Shown here: positions 17,735 through 29,294 of the stretch, piece after piece
Layout: every line of letters starts with the position of its first letter
Position numbering within the stretch: the stretch's first letter is position 1
Assembly: GCA_023228465.1 (NCBI GenBank)
Contig: JALOBC010000013.1
Span: 1 to 64,000 of the forward strand
Length of the DNA stretch: 64,000 nt
Reading direction: 5' to 3'
DNA from: Dokdonella sp.
Lineage (GTDB): Bacteria > Pseudomonadota > Gammaproteobacteria > Xanthomonadales > Rhodanobacteraceae
The notes under the pieces: model-generated
Databases searched by the model: none
What the model saw: only the letters and a program-made list of their open reading frames with translations
What the model was told of the DNA's origin: nothing
Made by a program: the position numbers and the translations under genes

Positions 17735-18988
17735 TCAGCCATACACCGGGAAGCGCCGGCACTGGGCGGTCACCTTGTCGCGCACGCGGGCCAGCACCGC
17801 CTCGTCCGCGGGTGCATCCAGCACGTCGGCGATCCAGTCGGCCAGCTCGATGCAATCGGCTTCGAGGTAGCCGCGGGTGGTGACGGCCGGTGTACCGATG
17901 CGCAGGCCCGAGGTGACGAAGGGCTTTTGCGGGTCGTTCGGCACGGCGTTCTTGTTGACGGTGATGTTGGCCCGGCCGAGCGCCGCCTCCGCATCCTTCC
18001 CGGTCAGCGGCTTGCCGATCAGGTCGATCAGCATCAGGTGGTTGACCGTGCCGCCGGAGACGATGCGGTAGCCACGCCCGATCAGCGTCTTCGCCATCGC
18101 CTGGGCGTTCTTCACCACCTGCTGCTGGTAGGTCGTGAAGGCCGGTTCGAGCGCCTCCTTGAAGGCCACCGCCTTGGCCGCGATGACGTGCATCAGCGGG
18201 CCGCCCTGCAGGCCCGGGAAGACGATGGACTGGATCTTCCTGACCAGGTCCTCGGAGGCGTTCTTCGCCAGCACGATGCCGCCGCGCGGACCGCGCAGGG
18301 TCTTGTGCGTGGTCGAGGTGACCACGTGCGCATGCGGCATCGGGCTCGGATAGACACCGGCGGCAACCAGGCCCGCGACATGCGCCATGTCCACGAAGAA
18401 CAGCGCGCCGACCGCATCGGCGATCTGGCGCATGCGCGCCCAGTCCACCACCTGCGAATAGGCGCTGAAGCCGGCTACCAGCATCCTCGGCCGGTGCTGG
18501 CGGGCCAGTCGCTCGACTTCGTCGTAGTCGATCAGGCCCTCGGCATTGACGCCATACTGCTCGGCGTGGAACAGCTTGCCGGACAGGTTGACCTTGGCGC
18601 CGTGGGTGAGGTGGCCGCCATGGGCGAGGCTCATGCCGAGAATGGTGTCGCCCGGTTGCAGCAAGGCGAAATACACGGCCTGGTTGGCTTGCGAGCCCGA
18701 ATGCGGCTGCACGTTGGCGTAGTCGCAGTCGAACAGTTCCATGACCCGCTCGATGGCGAGGCGCTCGGCGACGTCGACATGCTCGCAGCCGCCGTAGTAG
18801 CGCTTGCCCGGGTAGCCTTCCGCGTACTTGTTGGTCAGCACGCTGCCCTGGGCCTGCATGACGCGCGGACTGGCATAGTTTTCCGAGGCGATCAGTTCGA
18901 CGTGGTCTTCCTGGCGCTGGCGCTCGGCGGCGATGGCCGCGGCAAGTTCGGGGTCATAACCTTCGATGCGCGCATCCTGGGGAAACAT
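17735..18988 (-). CDS. glyA: Serine hydroxymethyltransferase
   Basis: Interconverts serine and glycine with tetrahydrofolate, supplying one-carbon units; PLP enzyme, cytoplasmic. The ATG at 18988 gives 417 residues, the same length as E. coli GlyA. The longer upstream frame adds low-quality sequence. Family blocks: [47 protein letters not shown] and the PLP-lysine motif [14 protein letters not shown]. It heads the minus-strand run glyA-nrdR-ribD-ribE-ribBX and is divergent from coaE. Confidence 0.97.
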   Translation of the reverse strand: MFPQDARIEGYDPELAAAIAAERQRQEDHVELIASENYASPRVMQAQGSVLTNKYAEGYPGKRYYGGCEHVDVAERLAIERVMELFDCDYANVQPHSGSQANQAVYFALLQPGDTILGMSLAHGGHLTHGAKVNLSGKLFHAEQYGVNAEGLIDYDEVERLARQHRPRMLVAGFSAYSQVVDWARMRQIADAVGALFFVDMAHVAGLVAAGVYPSPMPHAHVVTSTTHKTLRGPRGGIVLAKNASEDLVRKIQSIVFPGLQGGPLMHVIAAKAVAFKEALEPAFTTYQQQVVKNAQAMAKTLIGRGYRIVSGGTVNHLMLIDLIGKPLTGKDAEAALGRANITVNKNAVPNDPQKPFVTSGLRIGTPAVTTRGYLEADCIELADWIADVLDAPADEAVLARVRDKVTAQCRRFPVYG

Positions 18989-19062
18989 GGCAGTACCTGG
19001 GCCGGAGATGGAAATTGCAATGGTAACGCTTTGCGAGGCGCGGCCGCTCGCTCCGGCGTGCA

Positions 19063-19091
19063 TTGAGCTGCCCGTGCCACCTGCCTATGCT
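19063..19091 (+). promoter_or_regulatory. Candidate coaE promoter
   Basis: TTGAGC (19063-19068), a 17-bp spacer and TATGCT (19086-19091) form a reasonable sigma-70 promoter 27 bp upstream of the coaE start codon. Confidence 0.5.
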
Positions 19092-19117
19092 GGAACGCCC
19101 CGCCGATCCGCATCGAG

Positions 19118-19729
19118 ATGAGTTCCAGGCCCTTCAGCGTCGCCCTCACCGGCGGCATCGCCAGCGGCAAGTCCGCGCTCGCGGAGCGTTTCGCCACGCT
19201 TGGCGCGGCCATCGTGGACGCCGACCTGATCGCACGCGAGGTGGTGGCGCCGGGCCAGCCCGCGCTGGCCGAAATCGTCGCCGCCTTCGGTCCCGGCGTG
19301 CTCGATGCCCACGGCCGGCTCGATCGGCGCGCCCTGCGCGCGCGGGTGTTCGACGATCCGGACGAACGTCGCCGCCTCGAAGGCATCATCCTGCCACGCG
19401 TGCGCAGCGTCCTGCGTCAGCGCGTGGCGGACATCCGGGCGCCCTATGCCATGCCGGTCGTACCCCTGCTGTACGAGCACCGCGCCGACTACGCGTGGGT
19501 CGATCGGGTTTTGGTGGTGGACGTGCCGCGCGCGGTGCAGCGCGCGCGCCTGATCGCGCGCGACCTGAGCACGCCGGAACTGGCCGATCGCATCCTCGAT
19601 GCCCAGGCCTCGCGCGAGGAACGCCTGAGCTTCGCCGACGACGTGATCGACAATACCGGCAGCCTGGCCGAGCTCGATGCCGCGGTCAGGGCGCTGCACC
19701 GGCGCTACCTGGCGCTGGCCGCAACCTGA
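19118..19729 (+). CDS. coaE: Dephospho-CoA kinase
   Basis: Last step of coenzyme A synthesis, phosphorylating the 3'-OH of dephospho-CoA. The 203-residue P-loop kinase has GGIASGKS (12-19), DADLIAREVV and the lid/CoA-binding segment VPLLYEHRADY. The standard length supports the ATG at 19118. In many Xanthomonadales it follows type IV pilus genes; here it stands alone between glyA and a convergent membrane-protein gene whose end it overlaps by 25 bp. Confidence 0.96.
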   Translation: MSSRPFSVALTGGIASGKSALAERFATLGAAIVDADLIAREVVAPGQPALAEIVAAFGPGVLDAHGRLDRRALRARVFDDPDERRRLEGIILPRVRSVLRQRVADIRAPYAMPVVPLLYEHRADYAWVDRVLVVDVPRAVQRARLIARDLSTPELADRILDAQASREERLSFADDVIDNTGSLAELDAAVRALHRRYLALAAT

Positions 19730-20658
19730 TCCGGCGCAGGCGGGTCCGCGGGGCTGCGCGGCCCGCGCAGGGCCAGGCCGAGCAGCGCCAGCAGGGCGTC
19801 GGCAGCCACGCTGATCAGCCGGTAGGCCAGCGCCAGGACCAGCGCGCCGGCTTCGCCGAACACCGGTCCAAGGCCGAGCACCAGCACCGCCTCGCGCAGA
19901 CCCAGGCCGGCCGGCGCGCCGGGGGTGACATAGCCGATCATCCAGGCCAGCGCCAGCCAGCCACACCAGGCGAGCAACGGCAGCGCATCCGGATCGGCCG
20001 CAAGCAGGCGCAGGGACAGGGCTGAAAGCACGAACATGCCCAGGTACAGGCCGAGCGCGACGGCCAGGCCACGCGCGCGGCGGCCAGGCCGAAACGCGGG
20101 CTGGCCGGTGCGCCTGGCCACCGCGCCACTGCCCCACCAGGCCAGGGCCAGCAATATCGGCAGCAGCCAGGCCAGATGCCTGGCCCAGGGCGCCAATGCA
20201 ACGACACGCGGATCGGTGGCCATGCCCAGCCCGAGCATCGCCGCCGCGGTGATGACCAGCAGCGACTCCAGGCCCAATGCCAAGGCCAGCGCCGCATGGC
20301 CCACCCCAAGACGGCGCGCCGACACATGCCGGAAGGCCAGATGAAAGACGTTGCCGGGCAGGTACTTGGCGCCCTGGGCGCGCAGGTGGCCCACCAGCAA
20401 CGGGCGTGCAGGCAAGGCCCGCCCGGCAGCCAGGCCGACCAGCCGCCACCAGGCCAGCGCAAGCAGCAGGGCACCGAGCACATACACCGCGAAGGCAGAT
20501 GCGAGCGCACATGGGGGAATATCGGCCAGGCCCGTGCCGAGTGCGCCACCCAGCGCCAGTGCCCGGCGCACGAGGAACGCGCCTGCCACCAGGACCAGCA
20601 GGACGCCGGCGACCTTGACGAAGCGCCTGCTACCCGGCGCCGTCAGCCATGTGCGCAT
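19705..20658 (-). CDS. YbhN/AglD-like integral membrane protein (lysylphosphatidylglycerol synthase TM family)
   Basis: A 317-residue polytopic membrane protein with about eight hydrophobic helices. The motif YVTPGAPAGLGLREAVLVLG is the family hallmark (PxGxGxRE) of the flippase-like TM region shared by YbhN, AglD and MprF. There is no MprF synthase domain. The start at 20658 (MRTWLTAPGSRRF) is the first that leads straight into helix 1; the upstream frame is arginine-rich. It is the last gene of the minus-strand run methyltransferase - GT2 - YbhN-like, 43 bp after the GT2. This suggests a role in moving or modifying a polyprenyl-linked or lipid-linked sugar. Confidence 0.82.
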   Translation of the reverse strand: MRTWLTAPGSRRFVKVAGVLLVLVAGAFLVRRALALGGALGTGLADIPPCALASAFAVYVLGALLLALAWWRLVGLAAGRALPARPLLVGHLRAQGAKYLPGNVFHLAFRHVSARRLGVGHAALALALGLESLLVITAAAMLGLGMATDPRVVALAPWARHLAWLLPILLALAWWGSGAVARRTGQPAFRPGRRARGLAVALGLYLGMFVLSALSLRLLAADPDALPLLAWCGWLALAWMIGYVTPGAPAGLGLREAVLVLGLGPVFGEAGALVLALAYRLISVAADALLALLGLALRGPRSPADPPAPDQVAASAR

Positions 20659-20701
20659 GCTGACCCGCCTTGCCTGGGCCCGCCCGCCTCGCCGCCGTGA
20701 C

Positions 20702-21700
20702 TCACGCGCGTCGCCTGGCCGCCGGCGGCGCGTCGCCCGACAGATCGTGCGCGCGTTCCTCACGCGTTTCGACGAGCTGGCGCAGCTGCCAGTCGATGCG
20801 TTCGAGCAGGCGGCGGTTGACCGACTGCAGGTCGGCCAGGAATCCGAGCATGAAGACGATCAGGCCAATGGTGATCGACGCCGCGGCGAGCACGGCCGAC
20901 TGCACGTGGCCGCTGCCCTCGCCGGTCAGCATGTGGCCGAGATACCAGCCACCGAACAGCAGACCGACCAGGAAGAAGAAGCTGGCCACCAGCGAAAAGA
21001 AGGCCAATGGCCGATAGGTGGCGAAGATGCGCACGATGGTCGAGGCCGAGCGCCACACATAGCGGCCGATGCTCTTGACCAGGCGCGACGGGCGCAGGTC
21101 CGGATTGGTGCGGATCGGCACGGAGAGCACGTGGATGTTGCTGTGCCCGGCCTGGATGATGGTTTCCAGCGTATAGGTGTAGGAACTGAAGACGTTGAGC
21201 CGCTGCGCGGCCGTGCGGTGGAAGGCGCGAAAGCCGCTGGGCGCATCGTCCACGCGGGTGTTGCTGGCCAGGCGCACGACCGCGCTGCCGAGGTGCTGGA
21301 GCTTCTTCTTCAGCCAGGAAAAGTGTTCGGTGGCGGCAATCGGGCGCGCGCCGATCACCATCTCGGCGCGACCCTCGAGGATGGGGCGCACGAGGGCTTC
21401 GATGTCGCGTGCGTCGTACTGGTTGTCCGCGTCGGTGTTGACGATGATGTCCGCACCGCGCGCGAGTGACGCCTCCAGACCGGTCATGAAGGCGGCGGCA
21501 AGACCGCGGTTGACCGGGTGCCTGATCACGTGATCGACGCCATGGGCACGCGCCACCTGCGCCGTGCCATCGCTGGAGCCATCGTCGATGACCAGCCACT
21601 CGACGGTGGCGCAGCCCTCCAGCGCGCGCGGCAGCTGGGCCAGTGCGTGCGGCAGGGATTGCGCCTCATCGAGGCAGGGAATCTGGATGATGAGCTTCAT
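20702..21700 (-). CDS. Polyprenyl-phosphate-type family 2 glycosyltransferase
   Basis: A 332-residue GT2 enzyme of the dolichol-phosphate mannosyltransferase type. Visible motifs are LIIQIPCLDEAQSLP, WLVIDDGSSDGTA, the acidic site NTDADNQYDARDI and the acceptor-loop region around DAPSGFRAFHRTAAQ. Two C-terminal transmembrane helices (about 232-255 and 268-292) anchor it. The ATG at 21700 removes a poor N-terminal extension. Its neighbours, a methyltransferase upstream and a YbhN-like membrane protein downstream, form a compact group. The sugar and acceptor cannot be read from sequence. Confidence 0.88.
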   Translation of the reverse strand: MKLIIQIPCLDEAQSLPHALAQLPRALEGCATVEWLVIDDGSSDGTAQVARAHGVDHVIRHPVNRGLAAAFMTGLEASLARGADIIVNTDADNQYDARDIEALVRPILEGRAEMVIGARPIAATEHFSWLKKKLQHLGSAVVRLASNTRVDDAPSGFRAFHRTAAQRLNVFSSYTYTLETIIQAGHSNIHVLSVPIRTNPDLRPSRLVKSIGRYVWRSASTIVRIFATYRPLAFFSLVASFFFLVGLLFGGWYLGHMLTGEGSGHVQSAVLAAASITIGLIVFMLGFLADLQSVNRRLLERIDWQLRQLVETREERAHDLSGDAPPAARRRA

Positions 21701-21749
21701 GACGCTGCTCCACTCCGGAGATGGGCCGGCGCCGCGCACAGGCTGCCCC

Positions 21750-22298
21750 TCAGGTCCTTTGCAGTACGCACAGCTGGTTGGCCCCGAACAGGAAGCGCCG
21801 GTAATGGGTCATGGCCAGCCCCGCCGCATCTGCCAGCGCCTGCAGGGCGCCACGGTCGAGCAGTACCTCATGCTCCTCGCTGGCATCATGGCTGAACAGG
21901 CCGATGCGCGCACCCGCGTCGTGGAAGATCTCGTAGGCCGGATGCGGCGTGGTCAGGACGATGCGCCCGCCCTCTCGCGCCAGGGCCGCCAGGCGGCTCA
22001 GGAACGCGGCCGGCTCGGCGCAGTGTTCGATCACGGCAAGGCAGGCCACCGTGTCCCAGTCGCCGCTCGCCGGCACCTCGGCAACGAACCGGTGTTGCGG
22101 GTGGCGCGCCTGCGCCAGGCCCAGCACGGCCGGATCGGCATCGTGGCCACAGTAGGCGCCTGGCGGGAGTCCCGCGGCCAGTGCGCCGGAACCGCAGCCG
22201 AAATCGAACACGCTTCCCTGCAGCCACGGCCGCGCCGCCGCCATGCGCTGGCGGCGCAGGAAGGGCGACAGCAAGCCTTGTGCACCTTGATCGGCCAT
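21750..22298 (-). CDS. Class I SAM-dependent methyltransferase
   Basis: A 182-residue cytoplasmic protein with a compact Rossmann methyltransferase fold. Motif I is SVFDFGCGSGALAAGLP, the acidic residue after strand 2 is in GHDADPAV, motif II is ACLAVIEHCAEP, and post-motif GGRIVLTTPHPAYE is typical of small-molecule methyltransferases of the UbiE/Methyltransf_11 type. It starts the three-gene group with the GT2 (49 bp downstream) and the YbhN-like protein, so a sugar or lipid precursor is a likely substrate; this is inference. Confidence 0.83.
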   Translation of the reverse strand: MADQGAQGLLSPFLRRQRMAAARPWLQGSVFDFGCGSGALAAGLPPGAYCGHDADPAVLGLAQARHPQHRFVAEVPASGDWDTVACLAVIEHCAEPAAFLSRLAALAREGGRIVLTTPHPAYEIFHDAGARIGLFSHDASEEHEVLLDRGALQALADAAGLAMTHYRRFLFGANQLCVLQRT

Positions 22299-22383
22299 GG
22301 CAATCCCGCAGCGGAAAACCGCCGCAGTCTAGCAGGCAGGCGCGGCGGCGGTCGCGGTGAACGTCCGGCCCTGCAGACCGGGC

Positions 22384-23346
22384 TTATGCGGGTAGCGTGC
22401 CAGGCCACAACCCGCGCGTGGCCGCCACACCCTGTGCTCCGGCCATGCGCGCGGCGTCGATGTCATCCGCCTCGAGGCCGCCACCGGCATACACCGGCAG
22501 ACTCGCCCGCGCCACCAGCGCCTCGAAGCCCTCCCAGCCCAGGGCCGCGGACTGGCCAGCGCCGGGGTCTGCGAACAGCGGGGCAAGAACGGCGAAATCC
22601 GCACCGATGGCGGCGGCGTGCGCGAGTGCGCTGGCGTCGGCGCAGGCCACGCCGACCAGCTTCCCATGCGGCAGGGGCCGCTGCAGGAGCGTGGCCGCAG
22701 GCGCGGCCGGCAGATACACGCCATCGAGCCCGAGAATGGCCGCCAACTGCCAGTCGGACTCCAGCAGCACGACCGTGGCGTGAACACGGCAGAGGTCGCG
22801 CACGGCGCGCGCGATGTCTGCCTGTCGCTCGCGCGGCCAGCCCGGCAGGCGCAAGCCCAGCATCCCCACGCCCATCCGACAGGCCCGCTCGATCCCGTGC
22901 ATGAGGACATCCGCTTCACCGGGTGGCAGCGCGGGCGTGATCAGGAACCGATCCGGCAGGCGCAGCGCGCCGATCACCGGATGGTCGGCGGCCGGCATGT
23001 GGGCAGGATCGAGGGCCGCGGGATCAAGCCACGCCAGACGCTGGCCCTCGTGCGCGCGGGGCCTGCCCGACCAGGCGGTCACCTGCCAGGCATGCAGCAC
23101 CAGTTGCAGGTCCGGGTAACGGTGCGGCACGGAAATCAGCGGCCGCGCCGATTCCACGACCAGGCCCACTTCTTCGCGCAGTTCGCGCGCCAGCGCATCC
23201 ACCGGCAGCTCACCCGGCTCGATCTTGCCACCCGGAAACTCCCACAGGCCGGCCAGGTGCCGGCCCGGCGGGCGCTCGGCCAGCAACACGCGCCCATGCG
23301 CGTCGCGCAGCACGCCGGCGACGACCTGCAGCGGCGGGGCGCTCAA
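22384..23346 (-). CDS. mutT: MutT-type Nudix hydrolase fused to a ThiE-like domain
   Basis: Removes oxidised dGTP from the nucleotide pool. Residues about 1-130 are a MutT Nudix domain with a full Nudix box (GGKIEPGEL...ARELREEVGL). Residues about 140-320 form a TIM barrel like thiamine-phosphate synthase. Thiamine-site motifs look eroded: the substrate segment reads LGLDGVYLPAAP instead of ADGVHLGQ-D, so TMP synthase activity is doubtful. This fusion is known in gammaproteobacteria beside secA. No ATG fits the N-terminus; the TTG at 23346, 20 bp after the secA stop, gives a normal MutT start (LSAPPLQVVAGVLRD). The long arginine-rich extension upstream overlaps secA and is rejected. Confidence 0.88.
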   Translation of the reverse strand: MSAPPLQVVAGVLRDAHGRVLLAERPPGRHLAGLWEFPGGKIEPGELPVDALARELREEVGLVVESARPLISVPHRYPDLQLVLHAWQVTAWSGRPRAHEGQRLAWLDPAALDPAHMPAADHPVIGALRLPDRFLITPALPPGEADVLMHGIERACRMGVGMLGLRLPGWPRERQADIARAVRDLCRVHATVVLLESDWQLAAILGLDGVYLPAAPAATLLQRPLPHGKLVGVACADASALAHAAAIGADFAVLAPLFADPGAGQSAALGWEGFEALVARASLPVYAGGGLEADDIDAARMAGAQGVAATRGLWPGTLPA

Positions 23347-23365
23347 GGCGGCGCGGCGCGCGGCC

Positions 23366-26125
<2,760 letters not shown>

Positions 26126-26482
26126 GGGAAGGTCTTCGATCTGGGAACAGGGAATCGCGTCGCCATGGCGGGCGCCGGCACGTCCGGCACAGCGGACGGA
26201 ACCCGTCATCATACGGCTGCGCTGGAACAATAAAAACCCAGTTTGTGCTGGGCAAGGCGCGTTTCAAGGTGGCGCCGGCAGGCCGCGGGGCGGCCGATGC
26301 GGCCCAGGGCCGACGTCGATCGAGCGCCCCGGCGCCCGATTCGGGCGGGCAGCAACGCGCGCTCGGCCGGCCGGTGACGCCTCGTTGCGCAGGACCGGCA
26401 GGTTTTCGCGGACTGGCGGCCGGGCGCCGCGCCGTCGGTGCCGGACGCGCGGCACCTGCGTCGCCGGGTGGGCCCTCAACCT
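26126..26482. other. Intergenic region upstream of secA
   Basis: No gene is convincing in these 357 bp. On the minus strand, TATGAT (26208-26213) about 85 nt upstream of the secA start codon, preceded by a T-rich stretch (TTTTTATTG), is a possible secA -10 region. The rest is GC-rich spacer after the M23 peptidase stop codon without a clear terminator. Confidence 0.4.
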
Positions 26483-27427
26483 TCATCCATGCGCGGAAAC
26501 GCGACTCGTCCGCACATAGGTCATCGGGTTGACCGGGCGCCCATTGCGCCAGACTTCGAAGTGGCAATGCGGGCCCGTGGAACGTCCGGTCGAACCGACC
26601 TTGGCGATGGTCTCGCCGGCGTGCACCCGCTGCCCGGGCCGCGCCACGAACGCGGAGGCATGCGCGTAACGGGTCATGTAGCCGTTGCCGTGATCGATCT
26701 CGATCACCTTGCCATAGCCGGTGCGCTTGCCGGCAAAGGTCACCAGGCCGTCGGCGACGGCGAGGATCGGGCTGCCCGCAGGGGCACCGAAATCAACGCC
26801 CAGGTGCACGCCCGCGTGGCCGTTGAGGGGATCGGTACGCCCGCCGTAGCCGGAGGAAATGTAGCCTTGCGCCACCGGCATGCCGGTGGGCAACAGCGCC
26901 TTGTCGATCTGGCGATCGCGCAGCAGGCCATCGAGCACATCCAGCTGCGCCGCCTGGCGGTCGAACTCCGCGCGCAGGTCGTCCAGACCCTGCTGGAACG
27001 GCAGCGGCGCGCCCGTTTCCGTGCCGGCGACCTCCGGGCCGCCCACGGCGGGCGGGGAGGCGAAGTCGAATTCGCCGTCATCGAGCTTGCCGGCCTGGGT
27101 CAGGCGCTCGCCGAGCGCGTTCAGGCGCGTTGCCTGCGCCTGCAACTGACCCAGCTGCAGGGCAAGCGCATCGAGGTTGCGATGTGCGTCGCGCTCGAAG
27201 GACGCCAGTTCGGCCCGCTGGGCGGCCAGCGTACTGCGCAGCTCGGCGACCTGGCGCAGCTCGCGCTGTTGCGGACTGGCCACGAGCAGGGTCATTGCCA
27301 CGCCGATGGCGACGAAGAAGAGTGCCGCAGCGCCGGCGATGCCGGCGATGGCGAGACGCACACGCGCACTGCCCAGATCGATGCTGCGTGGCAATGTATG
27401 TGCGTCGGGGACGATAATGATGTTCAT
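26483..27427 (-). CDS. M23 family (LytM/NlpD-type) peptidoglycan endopeptidase, membrane-anchored
   Basis: A 314-residue periplasmic protein held by one N-terminal transmembrane helix (about 28-49). A coiled-coil region (about 52-115, LRQVAELRSTLAAQRAELASF) leads to a C-terminal M23 domain. Zinc ligands are present: His208 and Asp212 (GVHLGVDF) and His287/His289 (GPHCHFE), so it should be catalytically active, cutting peptide crosslinks. It lies beside secA as in other Xanthomonadales and is divergent from dciA with about 29 bp between start codons. Confidence 0.92.
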   Translation of the reverse strand: MNIIIVPDAHTLPRSIDLGSARVRLAIAGIAGAAALFFVAIGVAMTLLVASPQQRELRQVAELRSTLAAQRAELASFERDAHRNLDALALQLGQLQAQATRLNALGERLTQAGKLDDGEFDFASPPAVGGPEVAGTETGAPLPFQQGLDDLRAEFDRQAAQLDVLDGLLRDRQIDKALLPTGMPVAQGYISSGYGGRTDPLNGHAGVHLGVDFGAPAGSPILAVADGLVTFAGKRTGYGKVIEIDHGNGYMTRYAHASAFVARPGQRVHAGETIAKVGSTGRSTGPHCHFEVWRNGRPVNPMTYVRTSRVSAHG

Positions 27428-27456
27428 GCTTCAACAACACCGGGTTCGTGTTCGTC

Positions 27457-27912
27457 ATGCCGCCAAGCCGCAATCCGCTCCAGCAACCCATCCGCGGCAT
27501 GCGCCCCGCGGCGGAGTGTCTCCAGCTCGCCGCGCTCGCCGAGCGGGCACGCGCGCTGGATATCCTGGATGACCGACTGCGCCATCTCTTGCCCGCAGCG
27601 GTCGCGCGCGAGACCAGGCTCGCGGACGTCCGCAACGGACGGATCGTCTTCCTGGCGTCCAGTCCGACCTGGGCTGGCAGCCTGCGGCGCTATCAAGCGG
27701 CGCTGCTGGCCGAAGCCCGCACCGCCCTGGGCGGTGGCGTCGAACGATTTGCCGTGAAAGTGGCGCCCCTACCGACCGTTCCCCCGGAACCGGCAAAGCC
27801 AAACCCTCTTTCCAAAGCCACTGCGCGCCATCTGCGCGGAGCAGCAACTACCGTCAAGGACCCTGAACTCAGGGCCCTGTTCCTCGATCTGGCGTCCATC
27901 GCCGAGCGTTGA
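27457..27912 (+). CDS. dciA: DciA-like (DUF721) protein, predicted helicase loader
   Basis: A 151-residue protein of the DUF721 family, whose founding members (DciA) help load DnaB at the origin in bacteria lacking DnaC. The DUF721 core covers about residues 30-105 (LDILDDRLRHLLPAAV, RLADVRNGRIVFLASSPTWAGSLR). The tail is Pro/Ala-rich and then helical. The ATG at 27457 is chosen; a GTG 9 bp upstream in frame is possible. It lies between divergent M23 and convergent lpxC, a neighbourhood conserved in this order. Confidence 0.85.
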   Translation: MPPSRNPLQQPIRGMRPAAECLQLAALAERARALDILDDRLRHLLPAAVARETRLADVRNGRIVFLASSPTWAGSLRRYQAALLAEARTALGGGVERFAVKVAPLPTVPPEPAKPNPLSKATARHLRGAATTVKDPELRALFLDLASIAER

Positions 27913-27920
27913 CTTCCATC

Positions 27921-27940
27921 CGGGAGCGGAGCGGCTCCCG
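27921..27940 (+). terminator. Weak stem-loop after dciA
   Basis: CGGGAGC and GCTCCCG form a 7-bp stem with a 6-nt loop 8 bp after the dciA stop codon, in the gap between convergent dciA and lpxC. No U-tract follows, so termination is only suggested. Confidence 0.35.
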
Positions 27941-28014
27941 ATTCCCCGCGGCGGCGATACTGCAGTCAGCCACCCGCCGCGCATTGCCTGTTTCTTGTAA
28001 TCGTTCTGGTGCCG

Positions 28015-28926
28015 CTACACCGCCTGCGCCGGATGGACGTAGGAAATCGGTGCCGAATGCTCGTCCTCGAAGCTGACTTCTTCCCAGGCCGAGGCATCGG
28101 CGAGCAGCGTGCGCAACAGGGTGTTGTTGAGCTCGTGCCCGGACTTGTAACCATAGAACGCGCCGATCAGGCTGTGCCCAAGCAGGTACAGATCGCCGAT
28201 CGCATCGAGGATCTTGTGCTTGACGAACTCGTCCTCGTAGCGCAGGCCGTCCTCGTTCAGCACGCGATAGTCATCGAGCACGATGGCGTTGTCCATCGAG
28301 GCGCCGAAGGCAAGATTGCGTTCGCGCAGCATCTCGATGTCGCGCATGAAGCCGAAGGTGCGCGCGCGGCTGACTTCCTTGACGAAGGACGTGGTCGAGA
28401 AGTCGATCTCGGCGGTCGAGGTGCGCTTGGTGAACATCGGGTGGTTGAAGTCGATCGAGAAGCCGACCTTGAACCCGTCGAACGGCTCGAAGCGCGCCCA
28501 CTTGTCGCCATTGCGCACCGTGATCGTCTTCCTGATGCGGATGAAGCGCTTGGCCTTGGGCTGTTCCTCGATGCCTGCGGACTGCAGCAGGAACACGAAG
28601 GGCCCGGCGCTGCCATCCATGATGGGCACTTCCGGCGCGGAAAGATCCACATAGGCATTGTCGATGCCCAGCCCGGCCATGGCCGAAAGCAGATGCTCGA
28701 CCGTGGCAATGCGCACATCGCCCTTGACCAGCGTGGTGGAAAGGCGGGTATCGCCGACGTTTTCGCAACAGGAGCGGATATCCACCGGGTTCGGCAGGTC
28801 GACACGGCGGAACACGATGCCGGTATCGACCGCGGCCGGCCGCAAGGTCATGTACACCTTGTCACCCGTGTGGAGACCCACGCCCGTCGCCCTGATGACG
28901 TTCTTGAGCGTGCGCTGTCTGATCAT
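28015..28926 (-). CDS. lpxC: UDP-3-O-acyl-N-acetylglucosamine deacetylase
   Basis: Committed step of lipid A synthesis; zinc amidase in the cytoplasm. The ATG at 28926 ([21 protein letters not shown]) gives 303 residues, matching the family; the longer frame is spurious. Zinc ligands: His78 in TVEHLLSAM and the His/Asp pair in [17 protein letters not shown]; the HKXXGH-like region is [15 protein letters not shown]. It follows ftsZ, the usual end of the dcw cluster, but has 368 bp of its own upstream sequence with promoter-like elements. Confidence 0.97.
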   Translation of the reverse strand: MIRQRTLKNVIRATGVGLHTGDKVYMTLRPAAVDTGIVFRRVDLPNPVDIRSCCENVGDTRLSTTLVKGDVRIATVEHLLSAMAGLGIDNAYVDLSAPEVPIMDGSAGPFVFLLQSAGIEEQPKAKRFIRIRKTITVRNGDKWARFEPFDGFKVGFSIDFNHPMFTKRTSTAEIDFSTTSFVKEVSRARTFGFMRDIEMLRERNLAFGASMDNAIVLDDYRVLNEDGLRYEDEFVKHKILDAIGDLYLLGHSLIGAFYGYKSGHELNNTLLRTLLADASAWEEVSFEDEHSAPISYVHPAQAV

Positions 28927-29008
28927 TTCTTGTGCGGTTCCCCTGGGGCAGGGCTGACAAAACGCCGGCGAGCGTAGCACAGCAGTTTTGTTGAGAAAAG
29001 TTAAACGA

Positions 29009-29045
29009 TGTATGGAACCGACATCGTGTTGCGTCAATGCAACAC
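29009..29045 (-). promoter_or_regulatory. Candidate lpxC promoter with palindromic operator
   Basis: On the minus strand TTGACG (29032-29037), 17 bp and CATACA (29009-29014) form a sigma-70-like promoter about 80 bp upstream of lpxC. A perfect palindrome GTGTTGC-N6-GCAACAC (29026-29045) encloses the -35 hexamer, as expected for a repressor site. A second possible -10 (TGC-TACGCT) lies nearer the gene, around 28970. Confidence 0.5.
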
Positions 29046-29215
29046 TCGTCGGGCCCGGAAACGCGGACCGAAGCCGTGCACGGGGCCGATTTCGGGCATC
29101 GTGCAGCCGCCGGGCCAGGTTCGCGACCGCCACGCCGCAGACGCCACAATCCGGGCTGGCACCGCCTTGCGCAGACGTGCCGCAGCCCGTTCCGCTCCGG
29201 GAACCTGCATCGCGT

Positions 29216-29243
29216 CCGCCGTCCTGACGCCACAGGACGGCGG
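29216..29243 (-). terminator. Terminator-like hairpin after ftsZ
   Basis: A perfect 11-bp inverted repeat (CCGCCGTCCTG / CAGGACGGCGG) with a 6-nt loop lies about 50 bp downstream of the ftsZ stop codon. No U-tract follows on the minus strand, so it may attenuate rather than end dcw transcription before lpxC. Confidence 0.45.
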
Positions 29244-29294
29244 GTGCGACGGCATGCCGCAGCCGGCACGCCGTTGCGGGGATGGCGACCCGGA

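Noticed and set aside
16988-19066. 692-codon plus-strand frame over nrdR and glyA
   Set aside because: Antisense shadow of two universally conserved genes.
18989-19117. Glycine riboswitch upstream of glyA
   Set aside because: A GC-rich stem is present, but none of the conserved glycine-aptamer segments.
22299-22383. TPP riboswitch near the MutT/ThiE-like gene
   Set aside because: The spacer is short and lacks the conserved thi-box elements; the ThiE-like domain is probably not a thiamine enzyme.
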